64,000 nt of DNA from contig JAXMBI010000014.1 of assembly GCA_046349955.1 (NCBI GenBank), forward strand, positions 62,001 through 126,000, in the 5' to 3' direction. The DNA is from JBGAPH01 sp046349955. Lineage in GTDB: Bacteria; Planctomycetota; Planctomycetia; Pirellulales; JBGAPH01. Numbering within the stretch: position 1 is the stretch's first letter; each line of letters begins with the position of its first letter. Position numbers and translations under genes: made by a program. Shown here piece by piece: positions 8,776 to 17,773 of the stretch. The notes under the pieces were generated by a model. That model made no database searches and was not told where the DNA came from. It saw nothing but the letters and a program-made list of their open reading frames with translations.

Positions 8776-10056
8776 CTAATCGACGGCTTGTCCCGCGGCA
8801 ACTGCGGCCGGCGGGCCCCGACGTGCGGGCCGGGCCTCGAGCATGGCCAGCGCCTGCCGCCACTGGGAAACCCGGGCGAGCACGTCGGCGTTGGTCAGCG
8901 GGCCGGCGCTTGCGCCGCTCGGGTGGGGCGGAACCCAGGTGACCGGGACATCGGCGGCCAAGCGCAGCGCCCTCACGAACTCGCGATCCTCGACATCGAG
9001 CGGCAGCTTGAGTGTTTTGCACATCCGCTCCCGGTAAGAGCGGGCCAGCGTGTCGTGAAGGAACCGCGTGGCGTGGGCTTCGGCCAAGAGTCCGCCGGCC
9101 GCCTGCGCGAACTCGCGCTGCCGGCGCCGGGACCCGCGGACGAGGTCGCGCGGTTTGCCGAACCGTGCGCCGGCGGCCCACAGAGCGAGCGCCGCGGCTA
9201 GCGCGCCCTGGGCGACCGCCAGGGCCCACGGTCCGCTGAGCAACAGTCGTAAAATGGCTACGGGCGATACCTCGCGGGCCACGAAGCCGTGGTGGTACTC
9301 GTCGACGCCAATCCACCCTTCTCCCCCGTGCGACAACCAGTCGGCAAGGTTCGCGAGCAGCAGGTCGCTGTCGGGATCGGCCAAGCCGCGATTGGTGAGC
9401 GGGTAGGGATCGGCCAACACGACGATGCCCCCCTCTCCGAGCGTGCCCTCGGCGAGCAGGCCGCCCGACGAATCGTAGGCTAGGGTCCGCGCCGCGCGGA
9501 CGCCCAACGATTCGGCGAACGGCGCATCGACCTCCAGCCGACGCGGCCCGGTGAACACCAACTGGCTCACTCCTTCGAGCAGCGGCGCGTTCTTGGCCAG
9601 ATCGCGCAGTTCGACCCGCTGCCCGTTCAGCAGGGGCGCGGGAGCCTGAAACCACTCGGCCAGCGACCGGCCTTCGTCGGGATCGCTGCGCTTCGCGGGC
9701 GCCGGCGGAACGACGAGCAATCGCCCGCCGGCTGCGATCCAGGCTTGCAGCGCCTCGAATTCGACTTCGAGCAGCGGCCTGGTCGGTTCGAGGATGGCCA
9801 GCCCCGTAAGTTCGTCCAGGTTCCCGTCGCTCAAAGGGCGGCGGATCCGCTCGACGGCGGCGCCGGTCTCATCGAGAACCACGAAGGCGGCCTTCGCGCC
9901 ATAGGGCTCGTTGAAGAAGGTGGACGGGTTCTCGAACAGACTGCCCGTTTTTGAAGGAGGGGAGAAGGCCAAGGTGATCACCGCCGCCAGCAGCATGAGC
10001 GGCACCAGAATGCCGACCAGGATGCGGTCGGAGCCGGTCAAGCGGAAGCCGCTCAT
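8776..10056 (-). CDS. DUF4350 domain membrane protein
   Basis: Protein of 426 residues with an N-terminal membrane helix (about 10-30, ILVGILVPLMLLAAVITLAF) and a large extracytoplasmic DUF4350 region that resembles a glutamine-amidotransferase fold (ALQAWIAAGGRLLVVPP, GGIVVLADPYPLTNRGLAD). A second membrane helix is near 295-315, and the cytoplasmic tail is Arg/Ala-rich. The pattern SFLFENPSTFFNEPYGAKAA-like start is typical of proteins encoded with MoxR and DUF4129 genes. Its start codon overlaps the stop of the upstream DUF4129 gene by 4 bases, indicating translational coupling. Exact biochemical role unknown. Confidence 0.88.
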   Translation of the reverse strand: MSGFRLTGSDRILVGILVPLMLLAAVITLAFSPPSKTGSLFENPSTFFNEPYGAKAAFVVLDETGAAVERIRRPLSDGNLDELTGLAILEPTRPLLEVEFEALQAWIAAGGRLLVVPPAPAKRSDPDEGRSLAEWFQAPAPLLNGQRVELRDLAKNAPLLEGVSQLVFTGPRRLEVDAPFAESLGVRAARTLAYDSSGGLLAEGTLGEGGIVVLADPYPLTNRGLADPDSDLLLANLADWLSHGGEGWIGVDEYHHGFVAREVSPVAILRLLLSGPWALAVAQGALAAALALWAAGARFGKPRDLVRGSRRRQREFAQAAGGLLAEAHATRFLHDTLARSYRERMCKTLKLPLDVEDREFVRALRLAADVPVTWVPPHPSGASAGPLTNADVLARVSQWRQALAMLEARPARRGPPAAVAAGQAVD

Positions 10057-10748
10057 GGCCTGAGCCCCGTCAACAGGGCCAGCATCGCGTCGCATTGAGC
10101 GCGGTCGGTCGGCAGGCCGCTGTAAGCCGAGCGTTCGTACCGGCTCGTCAGCTCCTGAAACGAGGGCTGCCAGCGGGGCGCAGCCGCCAATTCGCGCACG
10201 TAGTCGCGATTCGTCTTGGCCGGAGTTGGCGCCAGGGCGCCGTGCCGCTCGAGTTCGAGGATCGCCGCCACGTAGAAATGCCGCACGGCGTCGGCAAATC
10301 GCCCCTGCTCGAGGAGCGCGCGGCCCTGCGCCAGCGCGCCGTCGAGGTCGAGGTCGCGGATGCCCAAGATCTCGCCCCGGCGGCGCTCGTTGCGCGCCGC
10401 GGCGCCTGCCCGCCCTGGCGCGAGCAGTTGATACAGCGTCCACAGCATATGGACAAGAGCCGCCACGAGCGCCAAGACCATCCAGCCCACGATCAGCCAG
10501 AATAGCCATCCCGGCAGACTCCCGGCGACCTGGCCGACTCCCCGCAGCAGGCCGCGCAGCCACTCGAGAAACGCCTTCCACCAACCGGGCTGTTCCGCGG
10601 CGCTCTGGGCAAACTCGGCACGAGAAAGCACCTCGCGCGCGGTTTCGCGCACGGCGGCGCGGCGGGTCGCCGGCGTCTCGGACGCTGCTGGTTCGCCATC
10701 GGCCGCCAGCGCCGCCAAAACGATCGCGATCCCAAGCCAACCGTTCAT
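10053..10748 (-). CDS. DUF4129 domain membrane protein
   Basis: Protein of 231 residues. It has a signal-like N-terminus (GWLGIAIVLAALAADG), one clear membrane helix at about 83-108 (WLFWLIVGWMVLALVAALVHML) and a C-terminal cytoplasmic DUF4129 region with ALLEQGRFADAVRHFYVAAI and the terminal ERSAYSGLP motif. DUF4129 is often fused to transglutaminase-like proteins; here it stands alone. Both ends overlap neighbours by 4 bases (start with the upstream DUF975-like gene, stop with DUF4350), so the four proteins are probably made in a coordinated ratio. Confidence 0.88.
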   Translation of the reverse strand: MNGWLGIAIVLAALAADGEPAASETPATRRAAVRETAREVLSRAEFAQSAAEQPGWWKAFLEWLRGLLRGVGQVAGSLPGWLFWLIVGWMVLALVAALVHMLWTLYQLLAPGRAGAAARNERRRGEILGIRDLDLDGALAQGRALLEQGRFADAVRHFYVAAILELERHGALAPTPAKTNRDYVRELAAAPRWQPSFQELTSRYERSAYSGLPTDRAQCDAMLALLTGLRP

Positions 10749-11545
10749 ACCGACGAGGCCGGCGGGGCCTCGGCGATCGACGACGCGAGTTGCTCGAGGT
10801 CGAACGCCTCTTTGCGAATTCGCAGATCGTAGTAGAGCAGCAGCGTCGGCGCCGTTTGAATCGGCAGCAGCAGCGCCTGCAAGGCATTTCCCAACACAAG
10901 CCCCACCAGCACGTGGGGCCAGGGGACGAGTTCAACCAGCAATCCCAGCGCGAACGCCAGGATCGCAGTCAGAAAGAACACGGCGAGAGCGACTTTAAAG
11001 CCCTTGCTCAGATTGTCGCGCATCAACTCGCGCGAGCGGCGAATCGCTGCGACGCCCCACACGCTTTCGACGATCACCACCGGCTGCGCGACCAGGCACC
11101 AGAGCGAAAAGATGATGCCTGGCACGATCAATAAGAGAAACCCCGCCGCGATGAACATCGTTACGAACAGGTTCGTGAACAGCAGCGGCACGAGCCGGGG
11201 AAAGGCCCGCTGGTAAGCTTCCCAGGCGGAGAGGGGTTGATCCAAGTAAGCAGCCGACACCTTGACGATCACCGCGGCGGCACAGAGCGGAAGCACCACA
11301 AGTGCGAACACCGCGCTTCCCAACGCCCGAGCCGGACCCGACGGCGACGCCGACCGAGCGCCGAAGCCAGGCTGGAACTCCGCGGCCTGGTTGCCCCGAG
11401 CCTCCGAGGGCGCGACCACCAGCGCGTAAGGCACATAGGCCACCAGCCCAATCAACGCAAACGTCACAAAGTTCGCCCGGTACAGGCGAAACGTCGCGTC
11501 GAGGATGTCCCCAACGCCCATCGGCCGCAACATCACTTCGGACAT
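10745..11545 (-). CDS. polytopic membrane protein, glycerophosphodiesterase-type membrane domain (DUF975-like)
   Basis: First gene of the MoxR operon: 266 residues with about six predicted membrane helices. The N-terminus VGDILDATFRLYRANF and the LLIVPGIIFSLWCLVAQPVV segment are typical of the membrane domain found in glycerophosphoryl diester phosphodiesterase-like and DUF975 families. No catalytic domain is fused. The ATG at 11545 has GGAGGG 7 bases upstream; the in-frame TTG further upstream contains that Shine-Dalgarno sequence and is rejected. Function unknown; context suggests envelope maintenance with the MoxR/DUF58 system. Confidence 0.82.
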   Translation of the reverse strand: MSEVMLRPMGVGDILDATFRLYRANFVTFALIGLVAYVPYALVVAPSEARGNQAAEFQPGFGARSASPSGPARALGSAVFALVVLPLCAAAVIVKVSAAYLDQPLSAWEAYQRAFPRLVPLLFTNLFVTMFIAAGFLLLIVPGIIFSLWCLVAQPVVIVESVWGVAAIRRSRELMRDNLSKGFKVALAVFFLTAILAFALGLLVELVPWPHVLVGLVLGNALQALLLPIQTAPTLLLYYDLRIRKEAFDLEQLASSIAEAPPASSV

Positions 11546-11878
11546 CGGCAATCCCTCCAAACGCCCAAGGGCCTACGACACTGCCGGTCGATTCTAAGCG
11601 GCGCCAACGGCCCGTCAAACTGCGATGCGAAATTGCCCACCGGCGCGCTCGTTCCGCTCACGGCGGCGGGACCTTCGGGCACATCGCCGGCGGCGCCCGG
11701 CCCGCGGTCTCAGCGCAAAGGGCATCTGCCCAAGACCTTCGTTCCTTAAGCCAAACGCCGCCGCCAGGCACTCCGTTTGCGGCCCATGGCTTACGGGCAG
11801 CCCACCACGGGCAGCCCGAGGGTTATGTCGGGCAGACGCTCGTTGGGAAGACCGCCCGGTCGGAAAGCGAGGTGTGCG
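11546..11878. other. divergent intergenic region between the MoxR operon and the TPR-like gene
   Basis: This 333-base gap must hold two divergent promoters. No convincing -35/-10 pair was found on either strand. The only structure noted is a short tandem repeat, ACGGGCAGCCC-like, at about 11793-11803 and 11807-11817. Confidence 0.4.
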
Positions 11879-12949
11879 ATGATCCCGATTCGGCATGTCC
11901 ACCGGCACGTGTTGTTCGAGAGCGCAATCTGGCAGTGGCTGGCGGCAGTTCTGGCGGTCCTGATCCTGCTGCTCATGGCGAGCAGGGTGGGGGGCGCCGA
12001 AGTGCGGCCGCCGCGGCCCCGCCTCGTGCCCCCGCTCGAGGTCGCCTGGGACCAGGCGACCCAGGCCTATCGCCAGCACGATTGGGGGCGGGCCGAAACG
12101 CTGTTCTCGGCGATTGCCCGCGAGTTGCCGTCGGCCCCGCTGGCCGTGCAACCGCGTGATCCGGGGGCGGCTATGAGTCGCACCGCGAACGTGTGGTTGG
12201 CGCTCGTGGCTCACGGTCGGGAACAGCCCGAGCTGGCTCTCGACCGCTGGCTGACCGCCGGCCTCCCGCCGCAAACCGCCGAATGGCGCGAGGTCGCCCG
12301 TGCTGCGGCCTTGATCGATGCCGGGCAGCTTCAGGCGGCCAGCGCCGTGCTCGCCGTGGCGGAGGAGCAGGCGCCAGAGAATCCGCTGGTTCACTATTAC
12401 CGCGGGCTGTGGCGGCTAGAGCAAGCAACGCGGCAGTTCGAATGGCCCGAGGGCCGGGCTGCTGCGGTTCGACTTGTGTCGGCCGGCACAGCTGACCAAA
12501 GCGGCGTTCGTTCCGAACTGCAAGAGCTGGCCGCCACCGGCGCCTTGGAGCGGGCGATCGAGTATGCTCCGCGCCTCGACCGAAATCAGCCCCTGCTGCC
12601 GGCCGAGTGGCCGCTCGAAAGCCGGTTGCTGCCAAACGTCGGGGACTTGCTGCAGGCTCTGGGCGCCCAACACTTCCTGCCCACGGCGCACCTGACGCTC
12701 GCGCAGATGTTCCTCGAGCGGTCGAATCTCGAGTTGGCCGAGGTGCATCTCGACGCTGCCCGCATGCTTGGGTCGCAGGTAGTCTTCGGATACCGCGACC
12801 TGGCCAGTGGCTACGCATCTGCCGGGCGCCATGCCGATGCGGTGCGGTCGGGCTTCAAAGCTCTGGCCTACGGCGCGAGCGGACCGACTGACGCCGTGAG
12901 GTTGCTCGAGGACCTGCCAAGCGGGCTGCGCGAGATGATCGTTCCGTAA
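11879..12949 (+). CDS. secreted or membrane-anchored tetratricopeptide-like protein
   Basis: Protein of 356 residues with an N-terminal membrane or signal segment (WLAAVLAVLILLLMASRVGG, about 19-38) and a mostly helical remainder. Repeated helix pairs such as AWDQATQAYRQHDWGRAETLF, RAAALIDAGQLQAASAVLAV and DLASGYASAGRHADAVRSGFK fit degenerate TPRs. No catalytic motif is visible. The ATG at 11879 follows GAGG and precedes the hydrophobic segment; earlier in-frame starts would put about 34 charged residues ahead of it. It has no operon partner. A role in envelope protein complexes is only a guess from the architecture. Confidence 0.72.
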   Translation: MIPIRHVHRHVLFESAIWQWLAAVLAVLILLLMASRVGGAEVRPPRPRLVPPLEVAWDQATQAYRQHDWGRAETLFSAIARELPSAPLAVQPRDPGAAMSRTANVWLALVAHGREQPELALDRWLTAGLPPQTAEWREVARAAALIDAGQLQAASAVLAVAEEQAPENPLVHYYRGLWRLEQATRQFEWPEGRAAAVRLVSAGTADQSGVRSELQELAATGALERAIEYAPRLDRNQPLLPAEWPLESRLLPNVGDLLQALGAQHFLPTAHLTLAQMFLERSNLELAEVHLDAARMLGSQVVFGYRDLASGYASAGRHADAVRSGFKALAYGASGPTDAVRLLEDLPSGLREMIVP

Positions 12950-13097
12950 GACGCGGGCGAACGACCAATTGCGAGCCGAGTTCGAGAATGGGCTGGCGGT
13001 TTGGGCCAAGAGCGCCCTCGATGGAAGCGGCCCCGCTCGTCGAACCCAGTCGCCTCGGCGGCCGCCAGCGGACGAAGTCGGCCCTGGCGTTGGCAGC

Positions 13098-13127
13098 TTG
13101 ACGCACCCCCCCGCCACGGCGTATTCT
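13098..13127 (+). promoter_or_regulatory. candidate sigma-70-type promoter of the E2-type acyltransferase gene
   Basis: TTGACG at 13098-13103 and TATTCT at 13122-13127 are 18 bases apart in a locally AT-richer stretch. This would start transcription about 50 bases before the coding region. Based on pattern only. Confidence 0.4.
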
Positions 13128-13183
13128 TATCTCGACTAAAATGATAACTATTGTGATGTCTGCTCGTGATTCGGGATCTCGTG

Positions 13184-14023
13184 ATGCCTTCTTCCGCGAC
13201 CGCTGACGTTTCCCACTACCCAGTGCGCTTTCTGCGCGGACGCACGCTCGGCATTTCTCGCCCCCGGCGGTTCGTCGGCGACTTGTTGGCCTTCGCCCAG
13301 CGCGTGCCCAGCGTGCCGATGCAGCGGCGCATGCACCTGAGCGATGTCGTGGCGGCGCGGCAGGCCTCGCGCGAGCGGGTGAGTTGGTGCGCGATCTTTC
13401 TCAAGGCCTACGCCATCGTGTCGGCCAGCCGCCCGGAGCTGCGGCGCTCCTACATTTCGTTTCCCTGGCCCACGATCTACGAACACCCCGAGAATGTAGC
13501 CACGTTCAGCGTCGAGCGGGAGCATCAGGGGGAGCAGGCGGTGTTCTTCGCGCAGGTCCCCCAGCCGGAACTGCTGCCGCTCCGCGAGCTCGACACCTAT
13601 GTGCGGCGCCACAAGACGGCGCCGATCGAGTCGATCGAAACCTTTCGCCGCGCCTTGCTGCTGAGTTCCCTGCCTCGGCCACTGCGGCGCTTCATTTGGT
13701 GGCTGGGGCTATGCACCGACGGGATGTATCGCGCGCGGTTCTTTGGCACGTTCGGCATCAGCGTGGTGGCCGCATTTGGCGCCGCGGGTCTGCACATCCT
13801 CTCTCCACTGACGACGACGCTCAACTACGGCGCGTTCGAGCCCGACGGCTCGATCGAGGTCCGCCTGGCCTACGATCACCGCGTGTTGGACGGCGCCACC
13901 GTGGCGCGCGCGATGGCGGCGCTCGAGGACGTTTTGCAGAACGAGATCGCCGACGAATTGCGGGCAACCGCCAGCGCGGAAACGCGACCCACGGCGCGGC
14001 TGGAGACGGTGCGGGCAGGCTAA
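13184..14023 (+). CDS. stand-alone 2-oxoacid dehydrogenase E2-type acyltransferase domain protein
   Basis: Protein of about 279 residues with the CoA-dependent acyltransferase fold of dihydrolipoamide acyltransferases. The C-terminal YDHRVLDGATVARAM keeps the catalytic His-x3-Asp-Gly. There is no lipoyl or E1/E3-binding domain, so it cannot serve as a normal E2 core by itself. The middle holds IWWLGLCTDGMYRARFFGTFG and ISVVAAFGAAG in place of the usual SNVG substrate loop. Small free-standing proteins of this type are known in bacteria but have no assigned acyl substrate. The start is uncertain between GTG 13166 and ATG 13184; neither has a good Shine-Dalgarno sequence. No linked partner genes. 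Confidence 0.75.
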   Translation: MPSSATADVSHYPVRFLRGRTLGISRPRRFVGDLLAFAQRVPSVPMQRRMHLSDVVAARQASRERVSWCAIFLKAYAIVSASRPELRRSYISFPWPTIYEHPENVATFSVEREHQGEQAVFFAQVPQPELLPLRELDTYVRRHKTAPIESIETFRRALLLSSLPRPLRRFIWWLGLCTDGMYRARFFGTFGISVVAAFGAAGLHILSPLTTTLNYGAFEPDGSIEVRLAYDHRVLDGATVARAMAALEDVLQNEIADELRATASAETRPTARLETVRAG

Positions 14024-14237
14024 CCGCAGCGCACGGTGCGCCGGCGACCGCGATCTAGCAATCGAGCGCGGGCGGCGCGGCGGGAAACACAGCCAGAGAT
14101 CGGCGCGGCCTATGGCTGCGAGATCGGCAACGAGCCGCCGGCGAGTTTCCACCCCACGGTGGCGCAACCTGCCGGCGGCTCGATTTCGAACGACGATTCT
14201 TGCGCGGAAGATTCGCTCCGCGCGGCCCAGACGGGCC

Positions 14238-14708
14238 TTAGCAGGCGCCGCAGCACACCGGGGTGTTGCCGAAGCAGACGCAGCACATGCAGCCCGCGTC
14301 CATGCACTTGGTCATGCAATCGCAGCAAGCTTGCAGCATGTCGCAGCAGGCCTTGTCGCCGCTGGTGCAGGTGATGCAGACGCCGTCCTTGGTCATGGTG
14401 CACTTGCAGGTGCACATCATCATGTTGCACTGACAAACGACCATGCCGTTCATCATGCAACAACACGAGCACATGCCGTCGGCCAGCATCTTGCACAGGT
14501 TTTGCAGGGCGCCGCAGGAGACCTCGTCTTCGCAGACGCAGGTCATCTTCATCCCGCCTGTGCACTTCTCCATCTTGATCGTGCAGCGGGGGACCATCGA
14601 CATGGCCCCCATGCTGGGGCCCATGGCGGGCATGCCGGTCATGGGCATGGTTCCGGTCGACATCGAACCCATCATCATGGGGCGATCCATCATCATCGTC
14701 GGATGCAT
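14238..14708 (-). CDS. small Cys/Met-rich protein, probable metal-binding
   Basis: Protein of 156 residues with about 30 Cys and 31 Met (roughly 39% of the chain). The first ~38 residues are a Met-rich, Cys-free tail (MMMDRPMMMG, TGTMPMTGMPAMGP). From residue ~41 Cys dominates in C-x-C, CC and CCC groups (CSCCCMM, CTCKC, CCDMLQACCDCMTKC, CMCCVC). No signal peptide is seen, which suggests a cytosolic location. Cys and Met side chains together favour Cu(I) or other soft metals, so storage or detoxification is plausible. The ATG at 14708 has AAGGA 9 bases upstream. I do not recognise a named family; the Cys pattern is not that of a classical short metallothionein. Single gene with its own promoter candidate. 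Confidence 0.85.
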   Translation of the reverse strand: MHPTMMMDRPMMMGSMSTGTMPMTGMPAMGPSMGAMSMVPRCTIKMEKCTGGMKMTCVCEDEVSCGALQNLCKMLADGMCSCCCMMNGMVVCQCNMMMCTCKCTMTKDGVCITCTSGDKACCDMLQACCDCMTKCMDAGCMCCVCFGNTPVCCGAC

Positions 14709-15125
14709 TTGCGAAGTCCTTTGCAGAAGAGGGCCCGAGGCACTCGCGAACAGGCGAGCCACTAGACCCTGAATCCCCGCCTCCAGATGGTCTGGTGGGC
14801 CTGGGGAACCATTAAGAAAGTGTTCGTGCCTCCCGAGGACGGGTGGGCGATCGTTCAGCCGCAAAACTATACGCAACGGCAGAGTTTACGCAAGTGCTTA
14901 TCTCGAAATACCTTATAATCACACAATGTGCATCAACATGGTGATGATGATTTGCCAGCATCTACCGAGTCTAGGAAAGCTGGGGAGGCAAAAAACGAGG
15001 CAAATTGTCAATGCGTAGAACCTCTGTGCCTCATGCGCTCTTCCGATTGTGCTCGATAAGAGGATTGGGAGCGCCTCTGCGGCCTACCCGATCTTCTGTC
15101 TCTAGAGCACCCGAGGGTGGCGCCG
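14709..15125. other. divergent intergenic region, AT-rich in the middle
   Basis: This 417-base gap separates the Cys/Met-rich gene from the divergent CBS gene. It is AT-richer than its surroundings around 14880-15010. Besides the minus-strand promoter candidate there is a perfect TATAAT at 14914-14919 on the plus strand, without a good -35 at the right distance. No known metal-operator sequence was recognised. Confidence 0.45.
14866..14893 (-). promoter_or_regulatory. candidate promoter of the Cys/Met-rich gene
   Basis: Reading the minus strand, TTGCGT (14893-14888) and TATAGT (14871-14866) are 16 bases apart. Transcription would start about 150 bases before the start codon, leaving a long leader. 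This is a pattern match only. Confidence 0.4.
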
Positions 15126-16508
15126 ATGTCCCTCGCCCCGTCCGCTGACGTACTGAGCCTGATTGGCAATACTCCGGTGGTTGAGCTCCGCTCGATCGAC
15201 GCTGGCTGCTGCCGGCTGTTCGTCAAGCTCGAAAGCCACAACCCAGGCGGCTCGATCAAAGACCGCATCGGCCGCTCGATGATCGAAGCGGCCGAGCAAG
15301 CCGGCAAGATCGGCCCCGGCGCCACGCTCGTCGAAGCCACGGCCGGCAATACCGGCCTCGGCCTGGCGCTCGTCGCCGCGCGCAAGGGCTATCGCCTGAT
15401 CCTGGTGATCCCCGACAAGATGAGCCAGGAGAAAGTCTTCCACCTCAAGGCGCTCGGCGCCGAAGTGGTGATGACCCGCAGCGACGTGGGGCGCGGGCAT
15501 CCTCAGTACTACCAGGATCTGGCGGAAGGCATCACCGCCAAGACGCCGGGCGCCTACTACATCAACCAATTCAACAACCCGGCCAACCCGCTTGCGCATG
15601 AAACGACGACCGGCCCCGAACTGTGGGCCCAAATGGACCACGAGGTCGACGCCGTGGTCTGCGGCGTCGGCTCCGGGGGGACAATCACCGGCCTCAGCCG
15701 CTTCTTCGGCCGCGTGGCCCCCAACGTCGAGATGGTGCTGGCAGACCCCGCCGGGTCCGTGCTGGCCGACTACATCCGCACCGGCAAGCTCGGTACGGCC
15801 GGCTCCTGGCTGGTCGAAGGCATCGGCGAAGATTTCCTGCCGCCGATCGCCGATCTCTCCCGCGTGCGCACCGCCTACACGATTCCCGACCTCGAAAGTC
15901 TGAGCACCGCCCGCGACGTCCTCCGCGGCGAAGGCATTTTGGCGGGCTCTTCCTCCGGCACGCTCATCGCCGCGGCCCTCCGCTACTGCCGCGACCAGAC
16001 AACGCCCAAACGCGTGGTGACGTTCGTCTGCGACTCGGGCAACAAGTACCTGTCGAAGATGTTCAACGACTACTGGATGGCCGACCAGGGCTTCCGCTCG
16101 GGGCCGACGACCGGCGATCTGCGCGACCTCATCGTCCGCCGGTTCACCGAAGGGGGCGTGGTGTCGGTCGCGCCCGAGGAAACGCTCGGCGTGGCCTATG
16201 CCCGCATGCGGCTCTACGACGTGTCGCAGTTGCCGGTGCTCGACGGTCGCAAGGTCGTCGGCATTCTCGACGAATCGGACCTGCTGCTCGCGGCGGGCGA
16301 AAACCCGCAGGCCTTCGGCCTGCCGTGCCGGGAGTGCATGACGGAGCGTCTCGAAACGGTCGCTCCGACCGCGCCGCTCTCGGAACTGTTTCCGATCTTC
16401 GACGCGGGCAAGGTGGTGATCGTGGCCGACAACGACGGCTTCCACGGCCTCATTACTCGCGTCGACTTGCTCAATCATCTGCGCCGGCAGCAACGCATCG
16501 CCGCCTAG
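15126..16508 (+). CDS. cbs: cystathionine beta-synthase with C-terminal CBS domain pair
   Basis: PLP enzyme condensing serine and homocysteine to cystathionine, the first step of reverse transsulfuration. The 460-residue protein has the fold-type II core: IGNTPVVELR, SHNPGGSIKDRIG with the PLP lysine (about residue 43), EATAGNTGLGLA, and the glycine-rich GVGSGGTITG phosphate loop. The last ~130 residues are two CBS modules (VSVAPEETLGVAYARM and ETVAPTAPLSELFPIF), as in eukaryotic-type CBS, where they sense adenosyl ligands. It lacks the heme-binding N-terminus. The ATG at 15126 has GAGGG 9 bases upstream, preferred to the GTG at 15117. The next gene follows after 23 bases and completes the pathway. 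Confidence 0.93.
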   Translation: MSLAPSADVLSLIGNTPVVELRSIDAGCCRLFVKLESHNPGGSIKDRIGRSMIEAAEQAGKIGPGATLVEATAGNTGLGLALVAARKGYRLILVIPDKMSQEKVFHLKALGAEVVMTRSDVGRGHPQYYQDLAEGITAKTPGAYYINQFNNPANPLAHETTTGPELWAQMDHEVDAVVCGVGSGGTITGLSRFFGRVAPNVEMVLADPAGSVLADYIRTGKLGTAGSWLVEGIGEDFLPPIADLSRVRTAYTIPDLESLSTARDVLRGEGILAGSSSGTLIAAALRYCRDQTTPKRVVTFVCDSGNKYLSKMFNDYWMADQGFRSGPTTGDLRDLIVRRFTEGGVVSVAPEETLGVAYARMRLYDVSQLPVLDGRKVVGILDESDLLLAAGENPQAFGLPCRECMTERLETVAPTAPLSELFPIFDAGKVVIVADNDGFHGLITRVDLLNHLRRQQRIAA

Positions 16509-16531
16509 CCTGACCTATGAAGGAAACTCCC

Positions 16532-17770
16532 ATGCAATCGCTCTCGCACACCGGGCTTGATGCGGCCCCGCTGGCCCTTCATCTTGGCTCGAACTCGAAT
16601 CAGGACGGCGCACGCTTGGGCTTTGGCACGCGCACGATCCACGCCGGCCAGACGCCCGACCCCACCACCGGCGCGGTGATGCCGCCGGTGTATCTCACGA
16701 GCACCTTTGCGCAGCAATCTCCCGGCGTTCACAAGGGCTTCGACTACGCGCGGAGCCACAATCCCACGCGGTTCGCGTTCGAACGCTGCGTGGCCGACCT
16801 GGAAGACGGCCAGGCGGCGTTCGCCTTTGCCTCGGGGCTGGCGGCCATCGCGACGACGCTCGAGTTGCTGCCGCACAGTTCGCACGTGCTCGTGTGCGAC
16901 GACCTCTACGGCGGCTCGTTCCGCCTCTTCGAGCGAGTGCGGCGGCAGAGCGCGAACCTCGACTTCACCTACGCCGATCCGGCCAACCTGGCGGCCTTCG
17001 AGGCGGCGATCCGCCCGAACACACGGATGATCTGGATCGAAACGCCGTCGAACCCGCTCTTGAAACTGGCCGATCTCGCGGCGATCGCGGCGCTGGCCAA
17101 ACGGCATAACCTGATCGCAGTGGCCGACAACACGTTCGCAACTCCCTATGTGCAGCGGCCGCTGTCGGTGGGCTTCGACATCGTGGTCCATTCGGTGACC
17201 AAGTACTTGAACGGCCACAGCGACATGATCGGCGGCATCGCCGTCGTGGGACAGCGTGACGACCTGCGCGAGCGGCTCGGCTTTTTGCAGAACGCCGTGG
17301 GGGGCATCAGCAGCCCCTTCGACAGCTTCCTCGCCCTCCGCGGTCTCAAGACACTCGCACTGCGGATGGAGCGGCATTGCCAGAACGCCGCCGAATTGGC
17401 CGGCTGGCTCGCGCGGACGCCGGGCGTCTCGCGCGTGTACTATCCCGGCTTGCCGAGCCACCGGCAGTATGCCTTGGCGAACAGGCAGATGCACGCCGGC
17501 GGCGGCATGATCTCGGCGGTCATCGAGGGCGGCCTCGCCCGCAGCCGCCGCTTCCTGGAGAGCTGCCAGCTCTTCACCTTGGCCGAAAGCCTGGGTGGCG
17601 TGGAGAGCCTGATCGAACACCCGGCGCTGATGACGCACGCCTCGATTCCGGCGGCGCAGCGGGCGGCCGTCGGCATCGACGACGGCCTGGTGCGTCTCTC
17701 GGTCGGCATCGAAGACGTCAGGGACCTCCGCGCCGACCTCGAACAAGCCCTCCGCAAGAGCGCCGCCTAA
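16532..17770 (+). CDS. mccB: cystathionine gamma-lyase / gamma-synthase family PLP enzyme
   Basis: Fold-type I PLP enzyme of the Cys/Met metabolism family, 412 residues. Landmarks: TRTIHAGQTPDPTTGAV at the N-terminus, YARSHNPTRFAFERCVADLE, PSNPLLK, and the internal aldimine lysine in HSVTKYLNGHSD (about residue 215). Its place right after CBS makes cystathionine gamma-lyase (cystathionine to cysteine) the best reading, although sequence alone does not separate lyase from synthase. The ATG at 16532 has GAAGGA 7 bases upstream; the ATG at 16517 lies just before that Shine-Dalgarno sequence and is less likely. CBS and this enzyme form a two-gene methionine-to-cysteine operon ended by the hairpin at 17774. 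Confidence 0.9.
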   Translation: MQSLSHTGLDAAPLALHLGSNSNQDGARLGFGTRTIHAGQTPDPTTGAVMPPVYLTSTFAQQSPGVHKGFDYARSHNPTRFAFERCVADLEDGQAAFAFASGLAAIATTLELLPHSSHVLVCDDLYGGSFRLFERVRRQSANLDFTYADPANLAAFEAAIRPNTRMIWIETPSNPLLKLADLAAIAALAKRHNLIAVADNTFATPYVQRPLSVGFDIVVHSVTKYLNGHSDMIGGIAVVGQRDDLRERLGFLQNAVGGISSPFDSFLALRGLKTLALRMERHCQNAAELAGWLARTPGVSRVYYPGLPSHRQYALANRQMHAGGGMISAVIEGGLARSRRFLESCQLFTLAESLGGVESLIEHPALMTHASIPAAQRAAVGIDDGLVRLSVGIEDVRDLRADLEQALRKSAA

Positions 17771-17773
17771 CAA

